Source: Govania unica (lineage in GTDB: Bacteria > Pseudomonadota > Alphaproteobacteria > Sphingomonadales > Govanellaceae). From it: a DNA stretch of 64,000 bases. Numbering within the stretch: the stretch's first letter is position 1; the number at the start of each line of letters is the position of its first letter. The stretch spans positions 186,001 to 250,000 of the forward strand of contig NZ_JANWOI010000004.1 of assembly GCF_027920805.1 (NCBI RefSeq), read 5' to 3'. The notes under the pieces were generated by a model. The model made no database searches. It had not been told where the DNA came from and worked only from the letters and a program-made list of their open reading frames with translations. Made by a program: the position numbers and the translations under genes. Of this stretch, positions 8,206 to 20,909 are shown piece by piece.

Positions 8206-10080
8206 CTAGCCGAGCAGCGCTTTCGAGATCCAGTAGGTCGCACCGGCAAAGACATAGGCCAGCACGAACAGATAGGTGAGCATGAACAGCGGCCATTTCC
8301 AGCCGTTGGTTTCACGCCGCGTGATCGAGATCGTCGAGATGCATTGCGGGGCGAACACGAACCAGGCGAGGAAGGCGAGCGCGGTTGGCAGCTCCCAGGC
8401 TCCGCGCAGGGTCTGGACCAGGGACTGCGCCACCGCGTCTTCGCTGCCCTGAAGTGCGTAAACGGTCCCGAGCGCACCGACCGCCACTTCGCGGGCGGCC
8501 ATGCCGGGCACCAGCGCGAGCGAAATTTCCTTGTTGAACCCGATGGGGGCGAAAATCACCTCAAGCCCGCGACTGAGATAACCAACGATGGAATAATCGA
8601 TGGCGGGCAGCAGCGCGCCGGGCGGTGGGGCCGGAAAGGTCGCGAGGATGTAAAGGATGATCATCGAGACGAGAATAGTGGTCCCGGCGCGCTTCAGAAA
8701 GATCATGGCGCGCTGATAAAGCCCGATCACGAGGTCGCGCAGCACTGGCCATTGATATTTCGGCATCTCCAGCAAAAAGGTCTGGGACGCGCCCTTGACC
8801 AGTGAATGGCGGAGAATGGCAGCGATGATCAACGCGCTCAGAATACCTACGAGATAGAGCACGAACAGCACGAAGCCTTGCAAACCGAACGGGCCCATGA
8901 CCGTGCGGTCGGGAATGAAGGCTGCAATAATGACGGCATAAACCGGTAGCCGGGCCGAGCAGGTCATCAGGGGCGCGATCAGGATCGTGGTCAGGCGGTC
9001 GCGCGGATTGTCGATGCTGCGCGTGGCCATGATGCCCGGAATGGCGCAGGCGAAGGACGACAGCAAGGGAATGAAGGCGCGGCCGTTCAGGCCGACGCGA
9101 GCCATCAAGCGGTCCATAAGAAAGGCCGCCCGGGTCATATAGCCCGACTGTTCCAGGATGATGATGAAGGTGAACAGGATCAGAATCTGCGGCAGAAACA
9201 CCACCACGCTGCCGACCCCGGCCAGAATGCCGTGGGTGATGAGCGACGTGAACCAGCTTGGCGTCATATGAGCGGCGGCGGCGTCTTGCAGCCAGAGAAA
9301 ACCGTCCTCGATCCAGGTCATGGGCGTTTCGGCCCAGGCGAACACGGCCTGGAACATGAAAAACATGATGGCGGCGAGAATGATCGGTCCGGCCACAGGA
9401 TGCAGCACCACGGCGTCGATGGCCTGGGTCATGCGTCGCGCCTTGCCGACCCCGAGGGTGACGGCGGTGGCTATGCGGCGGGCTTCGGCCTGGAGCGTTT
9501 TGACATCGGCGCCGGGCCCCATGGGCTCAGGCTGGTGGGCGGCGGCGCGGTCAATGAGCGCGGGCAAAGCCGCCATCAGATCGCCAAGGCCGCGACGGCG
9601 CACGGCGACGGTCGGGATTACCGGCGCGTCCAAAAGCTCGGACAGCTTGTCGATATCGATGGTGATGCCGTCACGGGCAGCGAGATCGATCATATTGAGC
9701 GCGACCACGATCGGCAGACCGAGCTGGCGCAACTCAAGCACAAAGCGCAGATGATTGCGCAGATTGGTAGCGTCGACCACGCAGACCAGCGCTGATGGCC
9801 GCGATTCGCCCACCTGGCTGCCAAGCACCACGCGCCGGGTGACTTCTTCGTCAGGGCTGCGCGGGGTAAGGCTATAGGCGCCCGGAAGGTCCACAAGGTC
9901 AATTTCCCGCCCGTCAGGCAGGGGGAGCCGCGCCGATTTGCGCTCCACCGTGACGCCGGGATAATTCGCGACCTTTTGCCGGGCCCCGGTCAGGGCGTTG
10001 AAGAGCGAGGTTTTACCAGCATTCGGATTGCCGACCACGGCAACAGTGCTCAAGAAGGCGGCGGCAGACGAACTGTTCAT
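8206..10080 (-). CDS. feoB: Ferrous iron transport protein B
   Basis: Inner-membrane Fe(II) transporter with an N-terminal GTPase. The G1 motif GNPNAGKT is at residues 17-24, G3 DLPG near 64-67 and G4 NMID near 120. The C-terminal half holds several hydrophobic helices with the two gate regions (LSSFACAIPGIMATR and the later GMAAREVAVGALG). At 624 residues it is shorter than the 773-residue E. coli protein, as in many compact FeoBs. The ATG at 10080 is chosen since the G1 motif then follows 16 residues in. The open frame extends 89 codons further upstream but overlaps feoA with nonsense sequence. It begins 1 bp after the feoA stop, so translation is probably coupled. Confidence 0.96.
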   Translation of the reverse strand: MNSSSAAAFLSTVAVVGNPNAGKTSLFNALTGARQKVANYPGVTVERKSARLPLPDGREIDLVDLPGAYSLTPRSPDEEVTRRVVLGSQVGESRPSALVCVVDATNLRNHLRFVLELRQLGLPIVVALNMIDLAARDGITIDIDKLSELLDAPVIPTVAVRRRGLGDLMAALPALIDRAAAHQPEPMGPGADVKTLQAEARRIATAVTLGVGKARRMTQAIDAVVLHPVAGPIILAAIMFFMFQAVFAWAETPMTWIEDGFLWLQDAAAAHMTPSWFTSLITHGILAGVGSVVVFLPQILILFTFIIILEQSGYMTRAAFLMDRLMARVGLNGRAFIPLLSSFACAIPGIMATRSIDNPRDRLTTILIAPLMTCSARLPVYAVIIAAFIPDRTVMGPFGLQGFVLFVLYLVGILSALIIAAILRHSLVKGASQTFLLEMPKYQWPVLRDLVIGLYQRAMIFLKRAGTTILVSMIILYILATFPAPPPGALLPAIDYSIVGYLSRGLEVIFAPIGFNKEISLALVPGMAAREVAVGALGTVYALQGSEDAVAQSLVQTLRGAWELPTALAFLAWFVFAPQCISTISITRRETNGWKWPLFMLTYLFVLAYVFAGATYWISKALLG

Positions 10081-10081
10081 A

Positions 10082-10414
10082 TCAGGATTTCGCCCCTGCA
10101 AGCTCGTTGTCGAGGGGGTCGAGGGGGAGGGAGGTAGCGGCTCCATAGGTTTCGGCGCTCGGGACCAGCATGACATGGACTTTGGCGGCCTCGCTGCGGC
10201 GGATGGCGATGATGACGCCCTCGACACTGACGGCCAAGGGGTCGCCGCCAAAGGGACCCTGATGGATGACTTCGATCTCGATCCCTTCATCGAATCCCAT
10301 TTCATGCAGGCGAAGATGCATGTCGCTGCCGCTATGATCTGGATCAATGGCTGTAATCAGGGCTTTCTGGCCGCGCGTGAGGCCGGAAAGCGACAGCTGG
10401 GACGAGAGAGACAT
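10082..10414 (-). CDS. feoA: Ferrous iron transport protein A
   Basis: A small cytoplasmic SH3-like protein that assists FeoB. Typical FeoA features are LSGLTRGQKALI near the start, LRLHEMGFDEGIEIEVI in the middle and PFGGDPLAVSVEGVIIAIRR with the final strand. It has 110 residues, slightly longer than the 75-85 common in the family because of a short C-terminal tail. feoB follows directly (TGATATG junction). No FeoC gene is visible. Iron-dependent regulation is expected, but no Fur or Irr box could be assigned by eye in the upstream region. Confidence 0.93.
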   Translation of the reverse strand: MSLSSQLSLSGLTRGQKALITAIDPDHSGSDMHLRLHEMGFDEGIEIEVIHQGPFGGDPLAVSVEGVIIAIRRSEAAKVHVMLVPSAETYGAATSLPLDPLDNELAGAKS

Positions 10415-10652
10415 GACCTGGGGGTACCTCGAATGAGAACTGTTGTTGCAAATGTTTCTTAATAGCCACTCTTAGCAAAATTATTCCGGCCCGCCAAGTC
10501 TTCCCTAAGAAGACCTGTGGCAAGGCATGGAATTCCCGTTGAGGCGAGGGTTCGGGGCGACCGATTGCCCGGCGGGGTCGCAGCATTTGCGAGCTATTCC
10601 GGGCGATGGTATAGTGACGGGAAGCCCGCAGGCCGGCTTGCGATCAAATGGC
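10415..10652. other. Intergenic region upstream of divergent feoAB and rimP
   Basis: The gap between feoA and rimP is 458 bases. This part contains an AT-rich patch at about 10443-10490 that is the likely feoAB promoter, but no clean -35/-10 pair or iron box could be assigned. No gene is supported; short open frames here lack any family features. Confidence 0.4.
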
Positions 10653-10680
10653 TTGCAGCGGCGCAAAGCTTCTCTATGAT
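10653..10680 (+). promoter_or_regulatory. Predicted promoter of the rimP-nusA-infB operon
   Basis: TTGCAG at 10653-10658 and TATGAT at 10675-10680 with a 16-bp spacer. Transcription would start near 10687 and give a leader of about 185 nt before rimP, containing the hairpin at 10802-10841. Motif-based only. Confidence 0.5.
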
Positions 10681-10801
10681 GACGCCCCGACGACTCGTGT
10701 CCTGAAAACCTTAGGTTGAGGTTTCCTAACTTCGAGCTTCTCGTGTGAAGTGGGACTTGTACCTGCTTTCTTTTGTTTACGAGAGGAGTCCTCTTCCGGG
10801 C

Positions 10802-10842
10802 GCCAAAAGTGCCTTGGGGAAGGGGGCTCTTTGGCTTTTTTC
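10802..10842 (+). terminator. Terminator-like hairpin with U-tract in the rimP-nusA leader (possible attenuator)
   Basis: GCCAAA at 10802-10807 pairs with TTTGGC at 10830-10835, with weaker GC pairing inside (GCC/GGC), and TTTTTT follows at 10836-10841. It lies between the predicted promoter and the rimP start, so it would act as a conditional terminator in the leader. A separate perfect short palindrome, AGAGGAGTCCTCT, lies just upstream near 10783-10795. NusA itself modulates such structures, so autoregulation of the operon is a reasonable inference. Confidence 0.45.
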
Positions 10843-10872
10843 TAAGCCCTTATTGAATTGTATGGAGGCATC

Positions 10873-11487
10873 TTGACGACGGACGCAGAGCGATTGGAAG
10901 CGATGTTGGCGCCTGTGGCGGCCGAGTTCGGCTTTGATCTCGTGCGTCTTGTTATCTCGAAGGTCGGTGGCCACTCGGTGATCCTCCAGATTCTGGCCGA
11001 GCGGCCTGACGGCAGCATGACCATTGATGATTGCTCCAGATTGAGCCGGGCCTTTTCGGCTGTGCTTGATGAACAGGACCCGCTGCGCGATGCTTATACG
11101 CTTGAGGTTGGATCGCCGGGCATTGATCGCCCGCTGATGCGGCTCAAGGATTTCGAACGCTTCGCCGGGCGCGAGGCGCGTCTTGAAGTCAAAACCGCCC
11201 TTGAGGGGCAACGCCGCTTCCAGGGTGTGCTCGCCGGTGTGCGTGACGGGCAGGTGCTGCTTAAGGTTGCGGCCGAAGATGCGCCGGCCGGGCTTGATGT
11301 GGCGGAGCCACTCGCGCTGGCGATGGATGAGATTTTGAAGGCCAAGCTCATTGCGAGCGATGCTTTTTTGAAAGCCGATCTGACCCGGGCAGAACAACTG
11401 CTTGAGGCCGCAGAAGGTGATAATACCGAAGCTGATCCGGACATCCGCAAGCCGCGGCCCGGACAGAAGCAAAAACGGAGTGGATGA
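10873..11487 (+). CDS. rimP: Ribosome maturation factor RimP
   Basis: Assists assembly of the 30S subunit. The sequence shows the RimP N-terminal domain (LAPVAAEFGFDLVRLVI and DDCSRLSRAFSAVLDE), the VGSPGIDRPL motif and the C-terminal SH3-like domain. It has 204 residues, somewhat longer than E. coli RimP, with a charged tail. The TTG at 10873 is chosen because GGAGG (10864-10868) lies just before it; an in-frame TTG at 10858 sits upstream of that ribosome site and is less likely. The stop overlaps the nusA start (ATGA), a typical coupled arrangement at the head of the nusA operon. Confidence 0.92.
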   Translation: MTTDAERLEAMLAPVAAEFGFDLVRLVISKVGGHSVILQILAERPDGSMTIDDCSRLSRAFSAVLDEQDPLRDAYTLEVGSPGIDRPLMRLKDFERFAGREARLEVKTALEGQRRFQGVLAGVRDGQVLLKVAAEDAPAGLDVAEPLALAMDEILKAKLIASDAFLKADLTRAEQLLEAAEGDNTEADPDIRKPRPGQKQKRSG

Positions 11488-13028
11488 TGGCGACGGCTGT
11501 TAGTGCAAACCGGCTGGAACTGCTGCAGATCGCGGATGCGGTGGCGCGGGAGAAGACGATCGATAAAGAGGTCGTGCTCTCCGCCATGGAAGAAGCCATT
11601 CAGAAGGCTGCACGCTCCCGCTATGGCGCGGAAAATGAAATCCAAGCCCAGATCGATCGCAAAAGCGGGGAAATCCGCTTGTTCCGCATCATCGAGGTGG
11701 TTGAGGAGGTCGAAAATCCGGCCACCCAGACCGATCTCGTCTCTGCCCGCGAGCGCAAGCCCGACGCGGCAATCGGCGATATTCTGGCCGACAGCCTGCC
11801 GCCTATGGATTTCGGCCGTGTCGCCGCCCAGACGGCGAAACAGGTCATCGTCCAAAAGGTTCGTGACGCCGAGCGTGAACGTCAGTTCAACGAATTCAAG
11901 GATCGCGTCGGTGACGTCATCTCGGGGATCGTCAAGCGCGTCGAATACGGCAATATCATCGTGGATATCGGCCGGGCCGAGGCCATCGTACGTCGCGACC
12001 AGCTGATCCCGCGGGAGCATTTCCGCAACGGCGACCGCGTGCGGGCCTATATTTATGACGTCAAGCGCGAACAGCGCGGCCCGCAGATTTTCCTTAGCCG
12101 CACCCGGCCGGAATTCATGGCCAAACTGTTCATGCAGGAAGTGCCGGAAATCTATGACGGCATCATCGAGATCAAGGCCGTGGCCCGTGACCCGGGCAGC
12201 CGCGCCAAGATCGCCGTGACCTCCAATGATCACAGCATCGACCCCGTGGGTGCCTGCGTCGGTATGCGCGGCAGTCGTGTGCAGGCGGTGGTCGGCGAAC
12301 TTCAGGGCGAAAAGATCGACATCATTCCGTGGTCCGCCGATCCAGCTACCTTCATCGTCAACGGCTTGCAGCCGGCTGATGTGGCCAAGGTGGTGATGGA
12401 CGAGGAAAACCGCCGCATCGAAGTGGTGGTGCCGGACGATCAGCTGTCGCTGGCCATCGGCCGTCGCGGCCAGAACGTGCGCCTCGCCTCGCAGCTCACC
12501 GGCTGGGTCATCGATATCATGACTGAAGCCGACGAATCGCAGCGCCGTCAGGAAGAGTTCCGTCAGCGCACCCAGCAATTCGTGGCTGAACTTGATGTGG
12601 ACGAGACACTCGCACAGCTTCTGGTGACCGAGGGCTTCTCGGACATCGAAGACGTGGCTTACGTGGATGCGGCCGAATTCGCCAGCATCGAAGGGTTCGA
12701 CGAGGCACTGGTGTCTGAATTGCAGCGCCGCGCCCGTGAGGCCATCGAAGCTCAGACGGCTGCCGCTGAAGTGCGTCGTCAGGCCCTTGGCGTCAATGAC
12801 GATCTCGCTGGTATCGACGGCCTGACGCCGCAGATGCTGGTGATCCTGGGTGAAGCCGGGGTTAAGACACTCGACGATCTCGGCGATCTTGCCGCTGACG
12901 AACTCATTAACTCGGAAGACGGAATCCTCCGCACTTTCGGACTCAGCGAAGAAGAGGCCAATGCTATTATCATGTCCGCCCGCGCTCATTGGTTCGCGGA
13001 CGACGCAAAGGCTGACGGGGCGGCCTGA
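11484..13028 (+). CDS. nusA: Transcription termination/antitermination factor NusA
   Basis: RNA-polymerase-binding elongation factor that controls pausing, termination and antitermination. Domains in order are the N-terminal polymerase-binding domain (1-125), the S1 domain (about 135-200), two KH domains (about 230-345, including [10 protein letters not shown] and [13 protein letters not shown]) and two C-terminal acidic repeats (about 370-420 and 440-505). Length is 514 residues. It overlaps rimP by 4 bases and is followed by the YlxR gene, the usual order. The two C-terminal repeats are as in proteobacterial NusA and would bind alpha-CTD or lambda-N-like partners. Confidence 0.97.
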   Translation: MMATAVSANRLELLQIADAVAREKTIDKEVVLSAMEEAIQKAARSRYGAENEIQAQIDRKSGEIRLFRIIEVVEEVENPATQTDLVSARERKPDAAIGDILADSLPPMDFGRVAAQTAKQVIVQKVRDAERERQFNEFKDRVGDVISGIVKRVEYGNIIVDIGRAEAIVRRDQLIPREHFRNGDRVRAYIYDVKREQRGPQIFLSRTRPEFMAKLFMQEVPEIYDGIIEIKAVARDPGSRAKIAVTSNDHSIDPVGACVGMRGSRVQAVVGELQGEKIDIIPWSADPATFIVNGLQPADVAKVVMDEENRRIEVVVPDDQLSLAIGRRGQNVRLASQLTGWVIDIMTEADESQRRQEEFRQRTQQFVAELDVDETLAQLLVTEGFSDIEDVAYVDAAEFASIEGFDEALVSELQRRAREAIEAQTAAAEVRRQALGVNDDLAGIDGLTPQMLVILGEAGVKTLDDLGDLAADELINSEDGILRTFGLSEEEANAIIMSARAHWFADDAKADGAA

Positions 13029-13061
13029 GGCCTCTCCGTCCTCGGAACTTGGGAGTTGGTT

Positions 13062-13706
13062 ATGGCCGATCCCGAACGTCGATGCCTTGTAACGGGTGAT
13101 AGCGGACCAACCGGCGGGTTGGTGCGCTTTGCCATCGATCCTGCAGGACGGGTAGTACCCGATCTCGCCGGGCGGTTGCCTGGTCGTGGCTATTGGCTGG
13201 GCGCTTCCCGCGCGACAGTTGATCTCGCTGTTAAAAAACGTCTTTTCACCAAGGCGGCAGGACGGGCCGGTAAATTCGGCGCCGGAAAAGAGCTGAGCGC
13301 CGATCAGATTGTGGCCGATCCGGCCCTTGGCCAGCAGGTCACAGATCTGTTGACCAAAAGCTGCCTCCATCTTCTTGGGCTTGCGCGGCGCGTTGGCCTG
13401 GTGGAGCTCGGATTTGAAAAAGTACGCGAATCCCTTGTTGCCAATCCCGCTATGGTTTTGATCACAGCCGCGGATGGGGCCTTGGATGGCCGGGGAAAAT
13501 TGATCCGCCCAGGGCGACGCGTGGTGGCGCTTTTCACCCGCGAAGAATTGAGTTTGGCATTAGGGCGTGAAAATGTGGTACATGCTGCGCTGCGGCCTGA
13601 AGGGCTCGGCGCGAAATTTCTTGTCGAGCTTGATCGTCTGTCCGGGTTTCGCGACCAGGTCACGGACGCCGACAAGGTGACAGACGACAAGACGACGGAA
13701 TTCTGA
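13062..13706 (+). CDS. YlxR (DUF448) - L7Ae-like RNA-binding protein
   Basis: A 214-residue protein with two parts. The N-terminal 75 residues match the YlxR/DUF448 fold (ERRCLVTGDSGPTGGLVRFA and GRGYWLGASRATVDLAVKK). The region from about 95 to 185 resembles an L7Ae/L30e-type RNA-binding domain (KSCLHLLGLARRVGLVELGF, VLITAADGA, LSLALGRENVVHAALR). YlxR proteins sit between nusA and infB in many bacteria and bind RNA or RNase P; in Gram-positives the L7Ae-like domain is a separate gene (ylxQ), so here the pair is fused. The ATG at 13062 follows GGGAG at 13051-13055. Confidence 0.88.
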   Translation: MADPERRCLVTGDSGPTGGLVRFAIDPAGRVVPDLAGRLPGRGYWLGASRATVDLAVKKRLFTKAAGRAGKFGAGKELSADQIVADPALGQQVTDLLTKSCLHLLGLARRVGLVELGFEKVRESLVANPAMVLITAADGALDGRGKLIRPGRRVVALFTREELSLALGRENVVHAALRPEGLGAKFLVELDRLSGFRDQVTDADKVTDDKTTEF

Positions 13707-13728
13707 CAGGAAGCTGAAGGCATAAGGT

Positions 13729-16734
<3,006 letters not shown>

Positions 16735-16761
16735 AGCAGCGATCAGTAGGAACGTAGCGTT

Positions 16762-17208
16762 ATGATCAAGTCCTCCCGGTCCGGGTCCAAATCCGGAGCC
16801 ACCGCCGGGCCGAGCATGCGATTGCTCAGGGTCGGTGAAATGTTGCGCCATGCACTCTCGGAAGTGCTGGCGCGCGGGGAATTGCGCGATCCGGCTTTGC
16901 TCGGCGTGTCGATCACCGTCTCCGAAGTGCGGCCGAGCCCGGATCTTCGTCAGGCAACGGTGTTCATCATGCCGCTTGGCGGCGCCGATGTGACACCGGT
17001 GCTTGAGGGTCTTGCCCGCTCGGCCGGGCATCTTGCCCATCTTGTGTCGGACAAGGTGACGCTGCGCTATTTTCCGCGCTTCATTTTCCGCCTCGATCCA
17101 TCGTTCGAGACGGCGGGCAAGATTGAAAGCCTGCTGCGCGACCCGCGGGTGGCCCAGGACCTTGATCATCCGGCTGAGGATGATCAGGACACGGACGAGG
17201 GCCTGTAA
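16762..17208 (+). CDS. rbfA: Ribosome-binding factor A
   Basis: Binds the 30S subunit and helps 5' maturation of 16S rRNA and cold adaptation. The 148-residue sequence shows the family features LRVGEMLRHALSEVLARGEL, then VSITVSEVRPSPDLRQATVF and the KH-like fold ending LRYFPRFIFRLDPSFETAGK. An acidic C-terminal tail (EDDQDTDEGL) follows. It lies 27 bp after infB and 3 bp before truB, inside the operon. Confidence 0.95.
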   Translation: MIKSSRSGSKSGATAGPSMRLLRVGEMLRHALSEVLARGELRDPALLGVSITVSEVRPSPDLRQATVFIMPLGGADVTPVLEGLARSAGHLAHLVSDKVTLRYFPRFIFRLDPSFETAGKIESLLRDPRVAQDLDHPAEDDQDTDEGL

Positions 17209-17211
17209 GGG

Positions 17212-18177
17212 TTGGCGCGCGGACGTATTCTGAATGGCTGGCTCAATATCGACAAGCCGCTTGGCCTGACCTCGACCCAGGTGGTCGGGCGGGTGCGCCG
17301 GCTGACCCAGGCGGCCAAGATCGGTCATGGGGGAACCCTTGATCCGCTCGCAACCGGGGTGCTGCCGATTGCACTTGGCGAGGCCACGAAAACCATTCCC
17401 TTCATCATGGACGGCGTGAAAACCTATGCCTTCACCGTGCGGTGGGGCGAGGCGCGCTCGACCGACGACCTTGAAGGCGAGGTGACGGCAAGCTCGGATC
17501 TTCGCCCGACGGCGGCAGAGATTGCTGCTGTCCTGCCGCGTTTTATCGGCGAAATCGAACAGGTGCCGCCGATTTATTCCGCCATCAAGATTGATGGCGC
17601 GCGAGCTTATGATCTCGCCCGCGCCGGGGTGGAGATCGAGATGAAATCGCGCCGGGTGCTGATCCATCAGCTTGAGGCTGTAGCGAACCCGGTGGAACTC
17701 TCGGGCCCCGATTATGGCAGTTTCCGGGTGACTTGCGGCAAAGGCACCTATGTGCGCTCGCTGGCCCGGGATATTGCCCTGACCCTTGGCACCTTTGGCC
17801 ATGTGGTGGTGCTGCGGCGATTGCGGGTGGGGCCGTTCCGAACTGAGGATTATGATCATGCGCTCGGTACCGCCGGGGGAGCTGCCCCGGCGCAAGCGGC
17901 GATTTCGCTGGATAATCTGGCGGAATTGGTCCATATTGCGCCGCCTGAAAAGATACTTCTTCCTGTTGAGACCGCGCTGGACGGCATCCCGGCGCTGGCC
18001 GTGACAGGAAGCGAGGCGCAGCGCCTCAAAACGGGGCTTAGCCTCAAAACGGAGCAAACGCTCCAATCCCCGAGCAGCCAGCAGGGGACCGTCGCCGTGA
18101 TGGCGGGGGACGTGCTGATCGCACTGGCTGCACTCGAAGACGGCGAATTACGCCCGGTTCGGGTTTTTAACCTTTAG
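17212..18177 (+). CDS. truB: tRNA pseudouridine-55 synthase
   Basis: Forms pseudouridine 55 in the T-loop of tRNAs. The catalytic segment [20 protein letters not shown] with its aspartate is near residues 36-55, and the N-terminal [17 protein letters not shown] motif is complete. Length is 321 residues, with a PUA-like C-terminal part. The start is a TTG at 17212, just 3 bp after the rbfA stop. No ATG or GTG lies close enough to keep the N-terminal motif. AAGGG touches the start codon and GAGG lies 12 bases upstream, so the ribosome site is atypical and coupling to rbfA is likely. Confidence 0.94.
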   Translation: MARGRILNGWLNIDKPLGLTSTQVVGRVRRLTQAAKIGHGGTLDPLATGVLPIALGEATKTIPFIMDGVKTYAFTVRWGEARSTDDLEGEVTASSDLRPTAAEIAAVLPRFIGEIEQVPPIYSAIKIDGARAYDLARAGVEIEMKSRRVLIHQLEAVANPVELSGPDYGSFRVTCGKGTYVRSLARDIALTLGTFGHVVVLRRLRVGPFRTEDYDHALGTAGGAAPAQAAISLDNLAELVHIAPPEKILLPVETALDGIPALAVTGSEAQRLKTGLSLKTEQTLQSPSSQQGTVAVMAGDVLIALAALEDGELRPVRVFNL

Positions 18178-18202
18178 TTTTGCGATGCCGCGGAGAGCAA
18201 AT

Positions 18203-18472
18203 ATGTCGATCACTGCCGAGCGCAAACAGGCGCTTGTTACCGAATATGCCACCAAAGCTGGTGACACTGGGTCCCCGGAAGTTCAGGTTGCAATCCTGAC
18301 CGAGCGGATCACCAATCTGACCGATCATTTCAAGACCCACGCCAAGGATCATCATTCCCGCCGTGGTCTTCTGAAGCTCGTTAACGAGCGTCGTCGTCTG
18401 CTCGACTATCTGAAGCGCAAGGAAAACGGGCGTTATGCCTCGCTGATCCAGCGCCTCGGTATCCGCAAGTAA
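18203..18472 (+). CDS. rpsO: 30S ribosomal protein S15
   Basis: Small-subunit protein that binds the 16S rRNA three-way junction. The 89-residue product is canonical: [34 protein letters not shown] and the ending [13 protein letters not shown]. The ATG at 18203 is preferred to an upstream in-frame ATG at 18185 because it gives the conserved MSIT start. It follows truB by 25 bp and precedes pnp, as in most proteobacteria. Confidence 0.98.
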   Translation: MSITAERKQALVTEYATKAGDTGSPEVQVAILTERITNLTDHFKTHAKDHHSRRGLLKLVNERRRLLDYLKRKENGRYASLIQRLGIRK

Positions 18473-18484
18473 TTGCGACGTGGC

Positions 18485-18516
18485 GGTGGGGTGTGCCGGT
18501 TACGGAACACCCCACC
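18485..18516 (+). promoter_or_regulatory. Strong hairpin between rpsO and pnp
   Basis: GGTGGGGTGT (18485-18494) is the perfect complement of ACACCCCACC (18507-18516), and the loop contains a further CCG-GTTA-CGG stem. No U-tract follows, so this is not a standard terminator. In E. coli the rpsO-pnp junction holds an RNase III site by which PNPase controls its own mRNA; a similar processing role here is inferred from position and shape. Confidence 0.6.
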
Positions 18517-18643
18517 GATCCGCGCTCTGGCCGGTCCATGAGGGACCTGGCCGGATGATGCGCGGCTCCGCGGATGCCGGCGATTGATGGCAATTGCCGG
18601 AAAGCCCCGATGGAACCGCCATCGGTTGAAATGGGATACAGAT

Positions 18644-20788
18644 ATGTTCAATATTTTTCGTAAAGAAATCGAATGGGGCGGCCGCCAGCTCATCCTTGAA
18701 ACGGGTCATGTTGCCCGTCAGGCTGACGGTGCGGTCATGGCCACCTACGGCGGCACGACCGTCCTTTGCGCTGTTGTTGCAGCGAAGACGCCGAAGCCTG
18801 ACATCGACTTTTTCCCGCTGACCGTGAATTACTTCGAGCGCACCTATGCTGCGGGCAAGATCCCAGGCGGCTTTTTCAAGCGCGAAGGCCGGCCGAGCGA
18901 AAAGGAAACCCTCGTATCGCGTCTGATCGATCGTCCGATCCGTCCGCTGTTCCCGAGCAATTTCCGCAATGAGACCCAGGTCACCTGCACCGTTCTCAGC
19001 CATGACATCGAGAACGACGCCGACGTCGTCGCCATGATCGGCGCGAGCGCGGCTCTGACCATTTCGGGTATCCCGTTCTTTGGCCCCATCGGTGGCGCCA
19101 AGGTCGGTTACAAGAACGGCGAATATATCCTCAACCCGACCCTCGACGAGCTTGAGGTCGGCGACCTCGAACTCATGGTTGCGGGCACCCGCGACGCTGT
19201 GTTGATGGTCGAATCGGAAGCGAAAGAGCTTTCGGAAGATATCATGCTCGGCGCCGTCATGTTCGGCCATAAGGCCATGCAGCCGGTTCTGGATGCGATC
19301 ATCGCGCTTGCTCAGCAGGCTGCGAAGGATCCGTGGGATCTGCCGGCCGTGGACGACAATTCGGTTCTGATCAAGCAGATCAAGGATCTGGCTGAAGCTG
19401 ATCTCCGTGCCGCCTATGGCAACACGGTGAAACAGACCCGCGTCACCAAGATCGGTGAAGCAAAAGCCAAGGTTAAGAAGGCTCTCATCGAAGAGGCTGG
19501 CCTCAGTGCCCAGCTCGTCGGCGGGCTCCTGAAGGATCTCGAAAAAGACATCGTGCGTGGCGATATCCTCGATACCGGCCGCCGCATCGATGGCCGCGAT
19601 CTTGTGACCGTGCGTCCGATCGTTGCCGAAGTCGGCGTTCTGCCGCGTGCCCATGGGTCGTCGCTGTTCACCCGCGGCGAAACTCAGGCGCTGTGCGTTG
19701 CCACCCTCGGCACCGGCGATGACGAACAGATCATCGACGCGCTTGAAGGCGAATATCGCGAAAACTTCCTGCTTCATTACAATTTTCCGCCCTATTCGGT
19801 CGGTGAAACCGGTCGCGTCGGCTTTACCGGCCGTCGTGAAGTGGGCCATGGCAAGCTTGCCTGGCGCGCCCTTCGCGCTGTGCTGCCGACCAAGGAAGTG
19901 TTCCCCTATACCATTCGCGTGGTGTCGGAAATCACGGAATCGAACGGCTCGTCGTCGATGGCCACCGTCTGCGGCGGCGCTTTGTCGATGATGGATGCCG
20001 GTGTTCCGCTGACCCGTCCGGTCTCGGGCATCGCCATGGGCCTGATCCTTGAAGGCGAGCGCTTTGCGGTTCTGTCGGACATCCTCGGTGATGAAGATCA
20101 CCTCGGCGACATGGACTTCAAGGTGGCTGGAACGACCGAAGGTATCACTGCGCTGCAGATGGATATCAAGATCGCCGGCATCACCGAAGCGATCATGAAG
20201 CAGGCTCTGGCTCAGGCTCACGGCGGTCGCGCTCATATCCTGGGCGAGATGGAAAAGGCGCTTTCGGGCGCCCGTACCGAGCTTTCGGCTTATGCACCGC
20301 GTATCGAGACCTTCAAGATCAACAAGGAAAAGATCCGCGAAGTCATCGGCACCGGCGGCAAGGTCATCCGCGAAATCTGCGAAGTGACCGGCGCCAAGGT
20401 GGATATCGAAGACGATGGGACCGTCAAGGTGTCGTCGGCCAATCTCGATTCCATCGAAAAGGCCGTGAAATGGATCCAGGGCATCGTTGCCGAAGCCGAA
20501 GTCGGCCGGATCTATGACGGCAAGGTCGTCAAAGCCGTGGAATTTGGCGCTTTCGTCAATTTCATTGGCAACAAAGACGGTCTCGTTCACATCAGCGAAC
20601 TCGCGTCGAAGCGGGTGCAGAAGGTGACCGACGTCGTCAATGAAGGCGATAAGGTGAAGGTCAAGGTGCTCGGCATCGATGAGCGCGGCAAGATCCGCCT
20701 CAGCATGCGCGTGGTTGACCAGGAAACCGGTGAAGACCTTGGCGACAGCCCCCGTGAAAAGGGCGGCAAGGAAGCGGTGGACGCGTAA
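18644..20788 (+). CDS. pnp: Polyribonucleotide nucleotidyltransferase (PNPase)
   Basis: Phosphorolytic 3'-5' exoribonuclease, the core of the bacterial degradosome. Domains in order are the first RNase PH domain (about 5-140), an all-alpha linker, the second RNase PH domain (about 310-550, with [14 protein letters not shown] and [12 protein letters not shown]), KH (about 555-615, [15 protein letters not shown]) and S1 (about 620-690, [20 protein letters not shown]). Length is 714 residues, the standard size. The ATG at 18644 gives the conserved [12 protein letters not shown] start. Its mRNA leader contains the large hairpin at 18485-18516. Confidence 0.98.
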   Translation: MFNIFRKEIEWGGRQLILETGHVARQADGAVMATYGGTTVLCAVVAAKTPKPDIDFFPLTVNYFERTYAAGKIPGGFFKREGRPSEKETLVSRLIDRPIRPLFPSNFRNETQVTCTVLSHDIENDADVVAMIGASAALTISGIPFFGPIGGAKVGYKNGEYILNPTLDELEVGDLELMVAGTRDAVLMVESEAKELSEDIMLGAVMFGHKAMQPVLDAIIALAQQAAKDPWDLPAVDDNSVLIKQIKDLAEADLRAAYGNTVKQTRVTKIGEAKAKVKKALIEEAGLSAQLVGGLLKDLEKDIVRGDILDTGRRIDGRDLVTVRPIVAEVGVLPRAHGSSLFTRGETQALCVATLGTGDDEQIIDALEGEYRENFLLHYNFPPYSVGETGRVGFTGRREVGHGKLAWRALRAVLPTKEVFPYTIRVVSEITESNGSSSMATVCGGALSMMDAGVPLTRPVSGIAMGLILEGERFAVLSDILGDEDHLGDMDFKVAGTTEGITALQMDIKIAGITEAIMKQALAQAHGGRAHILGEMEKALSGARTELSAYAPRIETFKINKEKIREVIGTGGKVIREICEVTGAKVDIEDDGTVKVSSANLDSIEKAVKWIQGIVAEAEVGRIYDGKVVKAVEFGAFVNFIGNKDGLVHISELASKRVQKVTDVVNEGDKVKVKVLGIDERGKIRLSMRVVDQETGEDLGDSPREKGGKEAVDA

Positions 20789-20801
20789 CGCGCCAAAGCT
20801 T

Positions 20802-20909
20802 TATAGGGGGTGCTTGTGGACTGGGTCCACCGCCCCCATATATGACCGAACTGCCTGATTTGGTGCGGACCCAGACTTTTCCCGGGACAAGGTTTCGCCT
20901 GTTCCCGGG
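20802..20909 (+). terminator. Two consecutive GC-rich hairpins downstream of pnp
   Basis: Hairpin one has arms TATAGGGGG (20802-20810) and CCCCCATATA (20833-20842), with an inner GTGGA/TCCAC stem. Hairpin two has CCCGGGACAAGG (20881-20892) against CCTGTTCCCGGG (20898-20909), 10 of 12 paired, loop TTTCG. Neither is followed by a clear U-tract. Termination or protection of the pnp mRNA 3' end is likely; a leader role for the next gene is possible. Confidence 0.45.

Noticed and set aside
10081-10347. 89-residue N-terminal extension of FeoB
   Set aside because: It is out of frame over feoA and has Ser/Pro-rich nonsense sequence; the G1 motif position fixes the start at 10080.
10415-10500. Fur or Irr operator upstream of feoAB
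   Set aside because: AT-rich sequence with partial TTGCAAA/TTAGCAA symmetry, but no convincing match to a Fur box or Irr element.
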